Source of the DNA: Candidatus Margulisiibacteriota bacterium
GTDB taxonomy: Bacteria > Margulisbacteria > WOR-1 > O2-12-FULL-45-9 > XYB2-FULL-48-7
Length of the DNA stretch: 64,000 nt
Direction of reading: 5' to 3'
Assembly (NCBI GenBank): GCA_025453605.1
Contig: JALOPZ010000001.1
Location: 615,042 to 679,041, forward strand
The notes beneath the pieces were generated by a model that was not told where the DNA came from, did no database searches, and was given only the letters and a program-made list of their open reading frames with translations. Below are positions 52,471-62,447 of this stretch, one piece after another (positions within the stretch are counted from its first letter, which is position 1; each line of letters begins with the position of its first letter). The position numbers were made by a program, and so were the translations under genes.

Positions 52471-55219
52471 CAACCGAGCCGCAGCGGCCGCATAGGGTGG
52501 GGTGAGCCTGGTTCCGCCCGATATCCTCTTTGACGATCCAGCAGCGCTCGCATTTCTGGCCGGGGGCGGCTACGACCTGGATCGCACTTTCTCCTTCGGT
52601 CAGCACCACTTTGGCGACAATGAAGATCAGGGGGAGAAGCTTCTCGACCGAGCGGAGCATTTCCAGCTCCTGACCTTTGGCCGCGATCGTAACTTGCGCG
52701 GCCGTGGCTGAGCCGATCGCCTTCGTTGCCCGCAATTCTTCGATTTTCTGATAAGCCTTAGCCCGGATGTCGAGCAGAGCGTCCCATTTCGCGCCTAATT
52801 TATCATCCAGGTATGCCTGGTCGGCTTGGGGCATCTTCTGAAGGAAGACCGATCCGTCAGTTTTCGCGTAACGACTAATATCTTCAGCGGTGAATGAAAG
52901 GATCGGCGCCATGAGTTTGACCATCGTCGTCAGGATCTCGTGCATGGCGAATTGGGCGGAGCGGCGCTCGACGGAGTCTTTGCCGTCGCAATATAAGCGG
53001 TCTTTTGACATATCGAGGTAAAAGGCCGACAGGTCGTTGACGCAGAAGTCGTAAAGGCCGTGGTAGACCTGGTGGAACTCGAATTCGTCGTAGGCTTTGA
53101 TGATCTTTTCCGTTAAACGATTTAGTTTTAAAAGGATCCATCTATCTATCTCTAATAATTCTTCTTGACCCTTGACCCTAGACCCTTGACCCTGATAATC
53201 CCCAAGGTTGCTCAACAGAAACCGACAAGTATTCCGAATTTTAGAATACGCTTCCTGGACTTGCTTGAGGATCTTCTCCGACGCCGCCATGTCGTTGCGG
53301 AAGTCGGTCGAGGCGACCCAGAGGCGGAGGACGTCGGCGCCGTACCGTTTGACGACGTCGTTGGGGTCTATGACGTTGCCGAGCGACTTGCTCATCTTTT
53401 TTCCCTTGTCATCGATCGTAAACCCGTGCGTCAGCACCGCTTTGAACGGCGCGCGATCCTGATAGCCGACGCCGAGCAGGAGCGAGCTTTGGAACCAGCC
53501 GCGGTGCTGGTCGGACCCTTCCAGGTACAGATCAGCCTGACCATTAATAACGGCGGCAAAGGAGGAGCCAGACTCGAACCAGACGTCGAGGATGTCGGTC
53601 TCTTTGCGGAATTCGGTCCCTCCGCAGAACGGGCACTTGGTCCCGGCCGGCAGGATATCCTTGGCTTCTTTGGCAAACCAGCCGTTGGTCCCTTCCTTTT
53701 TCACCAGTTCGACAATGGCTTTGTTAAAAAGGCCGGTCAAAGACGGTTTAGCGCACTTTTTACAGTAAAAGGCCGGGATCGGGACTCCCCAGGCACGCTG
53801 GCGGGAGACACACCAGTCGGGCCGGGTCTCCACCATCCCGCGGATCCGGTTCTCCCCCCAGGCGGGGAACCATTTGGTCTGTGTGATCGCTTTGAGCGCT
53901 TCCTGCCGCATGTTCTTGTGCTCGACCGAGATGAACCACTGTTCCGTGGCCCGGAAGATGACCGGCTTTTTGCAGCGCCAGCAGTGCGGGTAGGGGTGTT
54001 TGAAGAACTCGAGCTTGAGGAGGGAGCCGTTCTCCTTCATCTTCTCCGTGATCAGCTTGTTCGATTCGTCGTAATGCTTCCCTTTGATAAAGTCGGGGAC
54101 AGTGTTGTCAAAATAACCCTTTTCGTCCACCGGCATAATGATCGGCAGTTTGTAGTTGAGCCCAACCTTATAGTCTTCCGCGCCGTGCCCGGGAGCGATA
54201 TGGACAAAGCCGGTCCCCTGTTCCAGGGTAACGTACTCGTCGTTGACGACCGGGACGTCGCGGTCGATAAAGGGATGCCGGCAGAGGATCCCCTCGAGCA
54301 TCTTCCCTTTAACCTTATCGAGGATCTTGTGCTCTTTTAGCTCGAACTTATCCACAAAGTTATTCAGCAGCCCTTCGGCGACGACAAAAACCTCGCTGCC
54401 GACATCGAGCAGGACATATTCGTATTCCGGATGCGCGGCAACCGCCACGTTGGCGGGGAGGGTCCAGGGCGTTGTCGTCCAGATGATCAAGTGCCACGGT
54501 TTATCCAGCGGTAGTGCTGGGTTTTTAATTTTTGAGTCTAAGGCGGAATGCGGATCGCGGATCGCGAATTTAACATAGATCGACGGCGAGCGATCGTCTT
54601 CGTATTCAATTTCCGCTTCCGCCAGCGCCGTCTGATCGGTGGGGCACCAGTGGATCGGTTTGAGCCCCCGGTAGACGTACCCTTTTTCCGCCAGGTTACC
54701 GAACAGCTCGATGATCTTGGCTTCGTAATCGTGGTCGATCGTCAGATAAGGCTTATCCCACTCGCCGAAGATCCCGAGCTTTTTGAACTCCCGGCGCTGG
54801 AGGTCAACGTACTTGAGGGCGTACTCTTTGCACTTTTCCCGGAACTCGATGACCGGCATCTCTTTGCGCTTGTCGCCGATCTCTTTAAGAAGTTGAGTTT
54901 CGATCGGCAAACCATGGCAATCCCACCCGGGGACATAAGGGGCGTAAAGCCCGGACATCGCTTTGTATTTGATAATGATATCCTTGAGCGTTTTGTTAAG
55001 CGCGTGGCCGAGGTGGATGTCCCCGTTGGGGTAGGGTGGACCATCGTGGAGCAGGTAGTTTTCTCTCCCCTTATTCTTTACCAGTATCTGATGGTAGATA
55101 TCTGTCTGGTCCCAGGACGAGAGGAACTCTTCCTCGACCTTAGCGAGGTTCGCCTTGATCGGAAAGTCGGTCTGGGGCAGGTTTAGGGTAAGCTTGTATT
55201 TCGCCTTCTCTTCGGCCAT
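52445..55219 (-). CDS. ileS: Isoleucyl-tRNA synthetase
   Basis: A 924-residue class I synthetase. PPYPNGDIHLGHALNK carries the HIGH motif, KMSKSLGNVIDPND the KMSKS motif, WTTTPWTLPANVAVAAHPEY marks the editing domain, and CERCWIVKEDIG with CGRCG is the C-terminal zinc finger. Two tandem-repeat regions (53165-53192 and 54521-54570) add short inserts in the anticodon-binding and editing domains. A TGCTAAAAT box ends 9 bases before the ATG, a near-leaderless layout. Confidence 0.97.
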   Translation of the reverse strand: MAEEKAKYKLTLNLPQTDFPIKANLAKVEEEFLSSWDQTDIYHQILVKNKGRENYLLHDGPPYPNGDIHLGHALNKTLKDIIIKYKAMSGLYAPYVPGWDCHGLPIETQLLKEIGDKRKEMPVIEFREKCKEYALKYVDLQRREFKKLGIFGEWDKPYLTIDHDYEAKIIELFGNLAEKGYVYRGLKPIHWCPTDQTALAEAEIEYEDDRSPSIYVKFAIRDPHSALDSKIKNPALPLDKPWHLIIWTTTPWTLPANVAVAAHPEYEYVLLDVGSEVFVVAEGLLNNFVDKFELKEHKILDKVKGKMLEGILCRHPFIDRDVPVVNDEYVTLEQGTGFVHIAPGHGAEDYKVGLNYKLPIIMPVDEKGYFDNTVPDFIKGKHYDESNKLITEKMKENGSLLKLEFFKHPYPHCWRCKKPVIFRATEQWFISVEHKNMRQEALKAITQTKWFPAWGENRIRGMVETRPDWCVSRQRAWGVPIPAFYCKKCAKPSLTGLFNKAIVELVKKEGTNGWFAKEAKDILPAGTKCPFCGGTEFRKETDILDVWFESGSSFAAVINGQADLYLEGSDQHRGWFQSSLLLGVGYQDRAPFKAVLTHGFTIDDKGKKMSKSLGNVIDPNDVVKRYGADVLRLWVASTDFRNDMAASEKILKQVQEAYSKIRNTCRFLLSNLGDYQGQGSRVKGQEELLEIDRWILLKLNRLTEKIIKAYDEFEFHQVYHGLYDFCVNDLSAFYLDMSKDRLYCDGKDSVERRSAQFAMHEILTTMVKLMAPILSFTAEDISRYAKTDGSVFLQKMPQADQAYLDDKLGAKWDALLDIRAKAYQKIEELRATKAIGSATAAQVTIAAKGQELEMLRSVEKLLPLIFIVAKVVLTEGESAIQVVAAPGQKCERCWIVKEDIGRNQAHPTLCGRCGSVVKARAARS
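53165..53192 (-). repeat. Four heptamers inside ileS (array 1)
   Basis: Plus-strand TTGACCC, TTGACCC, TAGACCC and TTGACCC in tandem. Translated as QGQGSRVKGQEE between NLGDY and LLEIDRW, a linker before the anticodon-binding domain. Confidence 0.85.
54521..54570 (-). repeat. Two adjoining heptamer blocks inside ileS (array 2)
   Basis: Plus-strand GTTTTTA, ATTTTTG and AGTCTAA, then GCGGAAT, GCGGATC, GCGGATC and GCGAATT (54543-54570). Translated as AIRDPHSALDSKIKNPALPL in the editing domain. Confidence 0.75.
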
Positions 55220-55228
55220 TTAGACGCT

Positions 55229-55237
55229 ATTTTAGCA
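55229..55237 (-). promoter_or_regulatory. Extended -10 box for ileS
   Basis: Leftward TGCTAAAAT ends 9 bases before the ileS ATG, with no ribosome site between; leader of 2-3 bases predicted. Confidence 0.4.
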
Positions 55238-55239
55238 CT

Positions 55240-57387
55240 TTATGCCCGAGGCAGGCAAATGGTGAAGGTCGTCCCCTCCCCAACGTGGGAGTCAACGTAG
55301 AGTGACCCGTGGTGTTCGTCGACGATACGCTTGGTGATCGATAACCCGAGGCCGGTCCCCGTCTCCTTGGTGGTAAAGAAGGGGTCAAAGACCTTTTTGA
55401 TCTGTTCGGGGGGAATGCCGGGGCCGGTGTCGGAGATCGAGATCTTGACCTCTGTTTCGTCCTGCCGGACGGTGATCGACAGGTCCCCGCCGGTCTTCCC
55501 CATCGCCTGAGCGGCGTTGGCGATGATGTTCATAAAGACCTGAACGATCCGGTACTTGTCGGCGATGGCCAGCGCCTTGTCGTTCTCCGGCGGGTAGTTC
55601 TTTTTGACAAAAACGTTGTTCTTGCGCAGGTCGTAGGCAAGCACAGCGAGCGTTTTTTCGATCACGGCGGTGATCTCGGTCGGCTCCAGGCGCAGATCGT
55701 GCTGTTTGGAGAAGTCCGACAGCCCGTCGATGATCAGCTTCATCCGCTCGACCTCAGCCGGCAGCATCTTGATGACGCTCTCTTTAAAGGCCTTATTATC
55801 CCAGCCGCTCTCCATGACCTGCGCGATCGTCTGCAGGTAGGTGAGGGGGTTTTTCAGCTCGTGGGCGATGCCGGCGGTCGTGGTTCCCAGCGTTGCCAGC
55901 TTCTCGCTCTTGATCACCTGCTCCTGGTTCTTCTTCAGCTCCTCCAGGATAAAGGCGTACTCGATGCTGATCGTCGCCTGGTTGCCGAGCGTGTCCAAAA
56001 AGCCGATATCCTCACGCGAGAACGGTTCTTCCGACATTTTTGGTCCCAGGCAGAGGAGCGCCAGTAAGGTCGGTTTGTTAAAGTATTCGCTTTCCGAGAT
56101 GCTGGGGATGACCAGCGCAGCCTTCAGCACGTTGAGCTCGGCGATTATCCTTTCCAGCCACATTTTCTCCTGTTCGGTCAACCCCTTATCGTGGTGGAGC
56201 CGGTAGGTGAGCTCATCGCGGTCGATCTCCTTATAGCGGTGCATCAGTTCCTGGATAAGCGGCGAATCTTCGGCAATCGCCTGCCCGATCAGCTCCTTAG
56301 CCGTCCCTTCGCCGGCGCGCAGGACATACTTCTTGGTGACCCGGTCAAGGACCAGCAGAGAAGCCCCCGACAGTTTGATCGATTTCCAGAGCAGATATGG
56401 GGCGATGCGGGCAAAGCGGTCAAGGTCGGCCATGGGGCGGGCGAGGGCGTGGGAGTATTTGTTGATGATGTCCTGGTATTCGTAGCGGGTGCGGAAAAAG
56501 AACCGGTCGATCCCGAGCTGGATCACGTCGCGCAGCGGTTGAAAGACCAGCGCCACCACGAACGCCGCCAGGATCCCGACCCAGACCGAGCCCTGGCCGT
56601 AGATCGTGCGGAATAGATAGTCGCTGACCACAATGACCGATAGAAATATCCCCGTCATCCCGGCGGTTAGGAGGGAATAAGCAACTGTCTTCTTGATAAC
56701 GATCTCGATATCGAGGAGGCGATGACGCAAAATGGCGTAGACGATAACAAAAATTACAAATAAGGCAATAATATAACCAAAAGGGTATACTTCTAAATTG
56801 AAATTTTGTAAGTAATCAACACAACTAAATGACGCAATAAGAAACGCAAATAAAACGTACTTAATTTGTTGCTTATGTGCCGATGATTCATTGGTTTGTT
56901 GGTTAACATAAGCAGCGTAAAGAATCAAAACAGTCCAAACAAACATCCCCCCATAAAAAGCAACCCAAAAGGGATAGAGAAAACTAACACTGGGATAATA
57001 ACCCCAAAAATAACTATTCATCCCACTAATAAAGAATCTGGTACGGGAAGCGAAGATGAAAACAAGTCCTATAAAATATATCAGTGGAAGGTATCTCTTT
57101 CTTTTTAAATCGTTAAGAAATGTTATTGTGAAATGATATAGAGAAATGGGGATAAAAATAACCCCAAGATACCCAAATCTTGCCCAAAATATTGCAGCGG
57201 GGACAGAAGGGCTCGCGTACATAAACGCATATCCAAGAGCCCATATTCCTGTACTACTACAGAGAAGGAAAAGAGTTCTATGAAGAGTGGAATTTATGTC
57301 TTTACTGATAACAAACAAGCCGAAAATGATCAAACAGAGGCTGGAAATCAAGGGAAGGATAGAATAAAGGGAGAAGGAAAAAGTCAT
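55240..57387 (-). CDS. Membrane histidine kinase with N-terminal 7TM sensor
   Basis: A 715-residue kinase. About seven hydrophobic helices fill residues 1-290 (HisKA_7TM-type sensor), then a GAF-like region, the H-box IAHELKNPLTYLQTIAQ with the phosphorylated His, and an ATPase domain with NAAQAMG, DTGPGIPPEQ and GTGLGLSI. The first ~215 codons are AT-rich and the rest GC-rich, with a sharp change near 56750. The ATG overlaps the end of the SDR gene by 4 bases. A divergent kinase of the same layout lies at 58706. No response regulator adjoins. Confidence 0.88.
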   Translation of the reverse strand: MTFSFSLYSILPLISSLCLIIFGLFVISKDINSTLHRTLFLLCSSTGIWALGYAFMYASPSVPAAIFWARFGYLGVIFIPISLYHFTITFLNDLKRKRYLPLIYFIGLVFIFASRTRFFISGMNSYFWGYYPSVSFLYPFWVAFYGGMFVWTVLILYAAYVNQQTNESSAHKQQIKYVLFAFLIASFSCVDYLQNFNLEVYPFGYIIALFVIFVIVYAILRHRLLDIEIVIKKTVAYSLLTAGMTGIFLSVIVVSDYLFRTIYGQGSVWVGILAAFVVALVFQPLRDVIQLGIDRFFFRTRYEYQDIINKYSHALARPMADLDRFARIAPYLLWKSIKLSGASLLVLDRVTKKYVLRAGEGTAKELIGQAIAEDSPLIQELMHRYKEIDRDELTYRLHHDKGLTEQEKMWLERIIAELNVLKAALVIPSISESEYFNKPTLLALLCLGPKMSEEPFSREDIGFLDTLGNQATISIEYAFILEELKKNQEQVIKSEKLATLGTTTAGIAHELKNPLTYLQTIAQVMESGWDNKAFKESVIKMLPAEVERMKLIIDGLSDFSKQHDLRLEPTEITAVIEKTLAVLAYDLRKNNVFVKKNYPPENDKALAIADKYRIVQVFMNIIANAAQAMGKTGGDLSITVRQDETEVKISISDTGPGIPPEQIKKVFDPFFTTKETGTGLGLSITKRIVDEHHGSLYVDSHVGEGTTFTICLPRA

Positions 57388-58583
57388 AAATTGTTAATAA
57401 CGCCAAAATAAGATTTGGCCGCAAAACCTAATAGAGCTCTAAAATTATCTTCGTTGATGGCAGGACAATAAAGTCGGTGTTTTGCTTCAATATCACGAAT
57501 GTTGTCTCTTGAAAATATTATTTCATCACTTAGTCCGTAGGGGGTAAATATTTCACCAACAGTTTTGTAATATAGTTGTTCAGTTTTGTTTTTATCAGAG
57601 GGCTCTTCCAAAACATAGCTTTGGCCTGATATATTAAGAATATCGAAGGTAATGTCGGCATATAATTTGTTAGGGGTATGATGTTCGTTAGCTAAATGGT
57701 AGCTTCCCGAGCGATCCGAATCTAAACATGTAAATAAGAGGAGTTTGGCGGCATAGTCCACAGGAACAATGTTGAGCCCCCCATTAGGATTGAAGTGCAA
57801 TCTTATTGGTAATTCAAGATGCTTCTTATATATATTAGGAAGATCCTTAATAAATTTGTATTTGTATCGAAGGAAGAAAGCTGCCCAGGCATAAAAGACA
57901 TCGAATTTGTTAATATACCCAATTGGGGGCTCAATTAATCTCCCGCATATAGTTGATGGGCGAAATATTTTTGTGGGGATCCCTGTGTTATTATGGAATT
58001 CTCTAACAAGTAGTTCAGCCAGTAGCTTCGATTTCTCATAGGGATTTCTAAATGTTTCATTGGCATTTGCATAATCTGCTGGCACAGTGCCGACCTTGCT
58101 GCCGCAAGAATAAGCAGACCCGACATAAACAAATTGTTTTACGTTGAGCTGGCCGATAAGATCAATTACTTGTTTTGTGCCGTTAACGTTTACATCGTAT
58201 AGTTTCTGCTCTACGCTGTGCCCAGCCCTAAAATCAGTTAATGCGGCTATATGAATAAAAAGATCAATAGGTTTTCGTTTAAGTATTTGGAGGCTTTCAT
58301 CAGAAATGCCAAGATGTTCATGGGTTAGGTCAAAGAATATCGGGACGGAATGGCGAAAAATGTTTAACTTGTTAACATCATCGAGATGGCCATTAAAGCC
58401 TAAATAATAGGACCCCTCCTTATCAATAATAGACTCAAGCCGATTGTCTAGTGAATTCTCTTTTACTGAGCGCCCAAGGATAAGAATCTCAAGGGAATCC
58501 AAATCAGATAAATTCTGTTTAATTATCTCAAAAAGAAGGTTCCTGCCAAGAAGACCGGTCGCTCCAGTAAGTGCGATCCTCAT
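57384..58583 (-). CDS. Extended SDR family NAD(P)-dependent protein
   Basis: A 399-residue protein. ALTGATGLLGRNLLFEII is the Rossmann GxxGxxG motif, and FVYVGSAYSCGSKVG with PYEKSKLLAELLV gives the Ser and YxxxK pair of extended SDRs. FRPSTICGR and NIVPVDYAAKLLL resemble thioester-reductase/epimerase-like members (NAD-binding 4). The substrate is unknown. The gene is AT-rich with different codon use from its surroundings and lies at the centre of the 56750-59520 island. It is coupled to the downstream kinase by a 4-base overlap. Confidence 0.75.
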   Translation of the reverse strand: MRIALTGATGLLGRNLLFEIIKQNLSDLDSLEILILGRSVKENSLDNRLESIIDKEGSYYLGFNGHLDDVNKLNIFRHSVPIFFDLTHEHLGISDESLQILKRKPIDLFIHIAALTDFRAGHSVEQKLYDVNVNGTKQVIDLIGQLNVKQFVYVGSAYSCGSKVGTVPADYANANETFRNPYEKSKLLAELLVREFHNNTGIPTKIFRPSTICGRLIEPPIGYINKFDVFYAWAAFFLRYKYKFIKDLPNIYKKHLELPIRLHFNPNGGLNIVPVDYAAKLLLFTCLDSDRSGSYHLANEHHTPNKLYADITFDILNISGQSYVLEEPSDKNKTEQLYYKTVGEIFTPYGLSDEIIFSRDNIRDIEAKHRLYCPAINEDNFRALLGFAAKSYFGVINNL

Positions 58584-58705
58584 ATAATTGCTTTGATTAT
58601 GCCAATAAATATGATAAAAGTAAAGAAATACGTAGGAAGATGAATATGCGTATTTTCATATTGCATACTTCGCTGGTGGAGGCATTGTAGGACGGCACGA
58701 CAATT

Positions 58706-60736
58706 ATGTTCGCTTATAAGCTAATATTACAATTTACCGCTTGCTTGTCTTTATTGCTTGGGCTATTTGTCTATTTTCAAAACCGAAAAGCAACAATAAA
58801 TCAAACATTCTTATGTTTTTCAATCGCTGTATTTGACTACATATTGTTTTTGTATTTAGGAGGTTTCGCCAAGGATGACCAAAGCTCTTTAGTGTTGTCA
58901 AAAGCAATGTATATAGGGGTAATATTTATACCGCCAATATTTTCAAGCCTAACGAGCGCAATATTAGGGCAAAGATCAAAAATGTCTCCCTTGTTCTATG
59001 TGATAGGTCTAATATTTGTTTGTTTTTTGCCCACTGATTATCTAATCGAGGCTCCTCGTTATTATGAAGCATACAAAATATATTCAATTAGGCCAGGCAT
59101 TCTTTATTTGCCTTTTCTTTTTTATTTCTATTATATTTTAACATCATCATTGATAAGAGCGCTGAATTTATATGTGCGTACAAATGGGCTAAAAAGGGCT
59201 CAGCTTGGATATTTCCTTTGGGGCAGCATAATAGGGTTTCTCGGCGGATCTATCGACTACTTGCCAAAATATGGCATATTTATTTATGCAGTCAATACCT
59301 ATTGCAACTTGCTTATAGCTATTTATGTCGGAATTTATGCATACGCCATCTACAAGTATCGCTTAATGGACACAAGAGTAATAATTAAAAAGGGCTTGAT
59401 GTATTCGGCTTTAATAGCTATGTTTACTGCAGTTTATATTTTCTTAATTTACGCGGCTGGGCAATGGCTACCGCTGCTAATTGGGCAAAGTCAATTAATT
59501 GTTAGTGGGACTCTAATATGTTTTTTCGCCCTCATCTTCCAACCCCTCAAGGAGAAGATCCAGGAGTTTATTGATAAGCGGTTTTATAAGAGCAAATACG
59601 ACTACCAGAACATGCTCAAACACCTGAGCCAGTATGCTGTCTCGGTGATCGAGCTGGATAAGCTGATCACCCTGATAACGACCAAAGTGACCGCTATTAT
59701 GAAGCTGGAACAGGCGACGATCGTGATCGAGGCCGGGGAACTGGCCAAAAATCGGGCGCTGGCCGGCCTTTTAACCCGGCGCAAGGGCCCGGTTGACCGC
59801 GAAGAATTAGCCCACCGGCTGGAACAAGGTGGAGGGGAGGAGTTGGCCGCCGCGATCGAAGAGATGGAGGCGCTCGGCGCCGCGCTGACCGTGCCGCTCT
59901 TCTTTGAGGGAAAATTGATCGGCCTGTTCAACCTGGGGAATAAACTGTCGCAGGATATGTTTACCGACGAAGACCTCGACCTGCTGACGACGCTGGCGAA
60001 CCAGCTGGCGATCGCCATCGAGAATGCCCGCCTGCACCAGGCCCAGCTCGACGCCCAGAAACAACTGTTGATGGCGGATAAACTGGCGTCGCTCGGCCGG
60101 CTGGCGGCCGGGATGGCTCATGAGATCAAGAACCCGCTGGCAGCCATTAAGGGGATGACCCAGTCGCTTGACCGGAATCCTGGCGATGCCGAGACCCTGG
60201 AAGACTTCAAAAAGGTGGTGCCCAAAGAGATCGACCGGTTGGATGGGCTGGTTGACGGGATGATCCAGCTCGGCCGGCCGCCCCGCCTCCTCTTTGCGCC
60301 GGTCAAGCTGAACGAACTGATCGAGAATACTTTAAAACTGTTTGAACAACGCTGCCGGAGCCACCGGATCGAGATCGTTAGGATGCTGGGGGAGCTGCCG
60401 GAGATCAAGGCCGACGCGCAGCAATTGACCCAGGTGCTGACCAACCTGGTCTTGAACGCTATTCAGGCGATGCCGGACGGCGGCAAGCTGACGATCACGA
60501 CCAGGGAAGAGGAGAGAACGGTCATTTTGGCAGTAGCCGACACCGGCCGGGGGATCCCGCCGGAAAGATTAAAGGATATATTTGAACCGTTCTTTACCAC
60601 GCGGGAAGAGGGCTTGGGTCTTGGTTTAGCGATAACCTACCAGATCATCCAATCCCACCACGGTTCGATCAGCGTGGAGAGCCAGGAGGGGGAGGGGACA
60701 AAGTTTCGCCTCAGCCTGCCTACTTCAGCAGGATGA
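58706..60736 (+). CDS. Membrane histidine kinase with N-terminal 7TM sensor (divergent paralogue)
   Basis: A 676-residue kinase of the same layout as the one at 55240: about seven helices to residue 275, a GAF domain (LDKLITLITTKVTAIMKL ... LTTLANQLAIAIENARL), the H-box GMAHEIKNPLAAIKGMTQSL and an ATPase domain (NLVLNAIQAMP, DTGRGIPPERL, GLGLGLAI). The sensor half is AT-rich and the composition flips to GC-rich near 59520 (FALIFQPLKEK). No ribosome site is obvious at the ATG. The end overlaps marC tail to tail by 17 bases. Confidence 0.88.
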   Translation: MFAYKLILQFTACLSLLLGLFVYFQNRKATINQTFLCFSIAVFDYILFLYLGGFAKDDQSSLVLSKAMYIGVIFIPPIFSSLTSAILGQRSKMSPLFYVIGLIFVCFLPTDYLIEAPRYYEAYKIYSIRPGILYLPFLFYFYYILTSSLIRALNLYVRTNGLKRAQLGYFLWGSIIGFLGGSIDYLPKYGIFIYAVNTYCNLLIAIYVGIYAYAIYKYRLMDTRVIIKKGLMYSALIAMFTAVYIFLIYAAGQWLPLLIGQSQLIVSGTLICFFALIFQPLKEKIQEFIDKRFYKSKYDYQNMLKHLSQYAVSVIELDKLITLITTKVTAIMKLEQATIVIEAGELAKNRALAGLLTRRKGPVDREELAHRLEQGGGEELAAAIEEMEALGAALTVPLFFEGKLIGLFNLGNKLSQDMFTDEDLDLLTTLANQLAIAIENARLHQAQLDAQKQLLMADKLASLGRLAAGMAHEIKNPLAAIKGMTQSLDRNPGDAETLEDFKKVVPKEIDRLDGLVDGMIQLGRPPRLLFAPVKLNELIENTLKLFEQRCRSHRIEIVRMLGELPEIKADAQQLTQVLTNLVLNAIQAMPDGGKLTITTREEERTVILAVADTGRGIPPERLKDIFEPFFTTREEGLGLGLAITYQIIQSHHGSISVESQEGEGTKFRLSLPTSAG

Positions 60737-61310
60737 TCGCCATAATGCCCTGACGGACGAACTGGACGGCGATGGCGGCGATCAGAATGGCGGCTACCTT
60801 GGTCAATAAGATCGAACCGTTGTGTCCCAGGACCCGGTGGATCGTCTCCGCAAAGTAGAGGACGAGCCAGATCAGGAGAAAAGTGACGGCGATCGCGCTC
60901 AGGACGACCGCGTAACCGTATTGCTGCAACAGAACGATCGAGGTGGTGATCGCCCCGGGGCCGACCAGCAACGGACAACCTAACGGGACCACGCCCGCAT
61001 CCTCTTTCCGCTCCAGATTCAGCCGCCCCCGCAGCATGATCTCGATCGCGATCCAGAGAAGCAGAATGCCGCCGGCGATCTTGAAATCGTTGAGCGTGAC
61101 ATTGAACAGGTCAAGGACGGCCAATCCGGCAAAGAGGAAGACCAGCATCAGGATCAGGCCGGTCAGGATCGCCGTGCTGAAGATCTGGCGCCGGCTCTCG
61201 CGCGATTCCCCTTCGGTCAGACCGAGAAAAAACGGCAGATTGCCGGGGGAATCGGTGATGATAAAGAGCGCGATGACCGACTTGAGGAACGGATAGAAAA
61301 AAGCTTCCAT
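60720..61310 (-). CDS. MarC family integral membrane protein
   Basis: A 196-residue protein with six predicted helices. FIITDSPGNLPFFLGLT and PLGCPLLVGPGAITTSIVLL are the two conserved MarC (UPF0056) motifs. Function is unknown; the old link to multiple antibiotic resistance was not upheld. It starts 3 bases after ftsZ, so it is cotranscribed. Confidence 0.9.
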   Translation of the reverse strand: MEAFFYPFLKSVIALFIITDSPGNLPFFLGLTEGESRESRRQIFSTAILTGLILMLVFLFAGLAVLDLFNVTLNDFKIAGGILLLWIAIEIMLRGRLNLERKEDAGVVPLGCPLLVGPGAITTSIVLLQQYGYAVVLSAIAVTFLLIWLVLYFAETIHRVLGHNGSILLTKVAAILIAAIAVQFVRQGIMAIILLK

Positions 61311-61313
61311 TGA

Positions 61314-62387
61314 TTACCGCATGAACGGCGGGAGCTCGATGTTCTCTTTGCTCGGGCCGGCGCTGTGCCCGCCGCCGCTGGCCGCACCGACCGTCCGCGG
61401 CCGCAGGAACGGGAGCGAAGAGCTCTCTTTCTTGGCCGACGGCCGGAACCCGGTGGCGATAACGGTGACCACGACGTCGCCCTGCAGGCGTTCGTCGATC
61501 GTGGCGCCGAAGATGATGTTGGCGTCGGGATCGCCGGCGTTGTAGATGACCTCGGCTGCTTCGTTGACCTCGTAAAGGGCCAGGTCGGCGCCCCCCATGA
61601 CGTTGAAGATGATCCCCTTGGCCCCGGTGATCGTCTCTTCCAGGAGCGGCGAGGAGATGGCCGCTTCGGCGGCTTCCACGGCGCGATTCTCGCCCGAGCC
61701 GGTGCCGATCCCCATCATCGCCGAGCCGGCCTCGAACATGATCGTTCGTACGTCGGCAAAGTCGAGGTTGATCAAGCCGGGAACGGTGATCAGGTCGGAG
61801 ATCCCTTTAACCCCCTGGCGCAGAACGTCGTCGGCGATCTTGAACGCTTCGATGATCGAGGTCTTCCGTTCGACAACCTGGAGGAGTTTGTCGTTGGGGA
61901 TAACGATCAGGGCGTCGACTTTTTCCTTGAGCAGGGCGATACCGGACTCCGCCTGGGAGATGCGGACCGGCCCCTCAAAACGGAACGGCTTAGTGACGAC
62001 GCCGACAGTCAGGCAGCCCATCTCTTTGGCGACCTCGGCGATGATCGGCGAGGCACCGGTGCCGGTGCCGCCCCCCATGCCGGCGGTGATAAAGGCCATG
62101 TCGGCCCCTTCAAGGGCGAGCCGGATGTCGTCGCGGGATTCTTCGGCCGCCTTCTGGCCGACTTCCGGGTTGGACCCGGCGCCGAGCCCGCGGGTTAGCT
62201 TAAGTCCGAGTTGGAGCTTGTGGTCGGGGAGGGAGACATTGAGCGCCTGGAGATCGGTATTGCAGCCCCAGAACTCGACCCCTTTGACCCCGCCGCTGAT
62301 CATCCGGTTGACAGCGTTAGTTCCGCCGCCGCCGACCCCAAAAACCTTGATCGTCGCGAAGCCCTGTCCGTTGCTGGCTGCTGGCAT
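61314..62387 (-). CDS. ftsZ: Cell division GTPase FtsZ
   Basis: A 357-residue tubulin homologue that forms the division ring. [15 protein letters not shown] and [12 protein letters not shown] (the GGGTGTG signature) bind [16 protein letters not shown] is the second loop, and [11 protein letters not shown] holds the T7-loop Asp. The tail ends [10 protein letters not shown], a C-terminal peptide like the one that binds FtsA or ZipA in other bacteria. ftsA is not between ftsQ and ftsZ. GGAG precedes the ATG and an extended -10 lies 50 bases upstream. Confidence 0.97.
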   Translation of the reverse strand: MPAASNGQGFATIKVFGVGGGGTNAVNRMISGGVKGVEFWGCNTDLQALNVSLPDHKLQLGLKLTRGLGAGSNPEVGQKAAEESRDDIRLALEGADMAFITAGMGGGTGTGASPIIAEVAKEMGCLTVGVVTKPFRFEGPVRISQAESGIALLKEKVDALIVIPNDKLLQVVERKTSIIEAFKIADDVLRQGVKGISDLITVPGLINLDFADVRTIMFEAGSAMMGIGTGSGENRAVEAAEAAISSPLLEETITGAKGIIFNVMGGADLALYEVNEAAEVIYNAGDPDANIIFGATIDERLQGDVVVTVIATGFRPSAKKESSSLPFLRPRTVGAASGGGHSAGPSKENIELPPFMR

Positions 62388-62436
62388 GATTATCAGGCTC
62401 CTTTATGGCCTACGCCATACGATTTCGACCGCTCTG

Positions 62437-62445
62437 ATTTTAGCA
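62437..62445 (-). promoter_or_regulatory. Extended -10 promoter for ftsZ
   Basis: Leftward TGCTAAAAT sits just after the ftsQ stop. It gives a leader of about 45 bases with AAGGAG before the ftsZ ATG, so ftsZ can be expressed independently of ftsQ. Confidence 0.4.
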
Positions 62446-62447
62446 TA

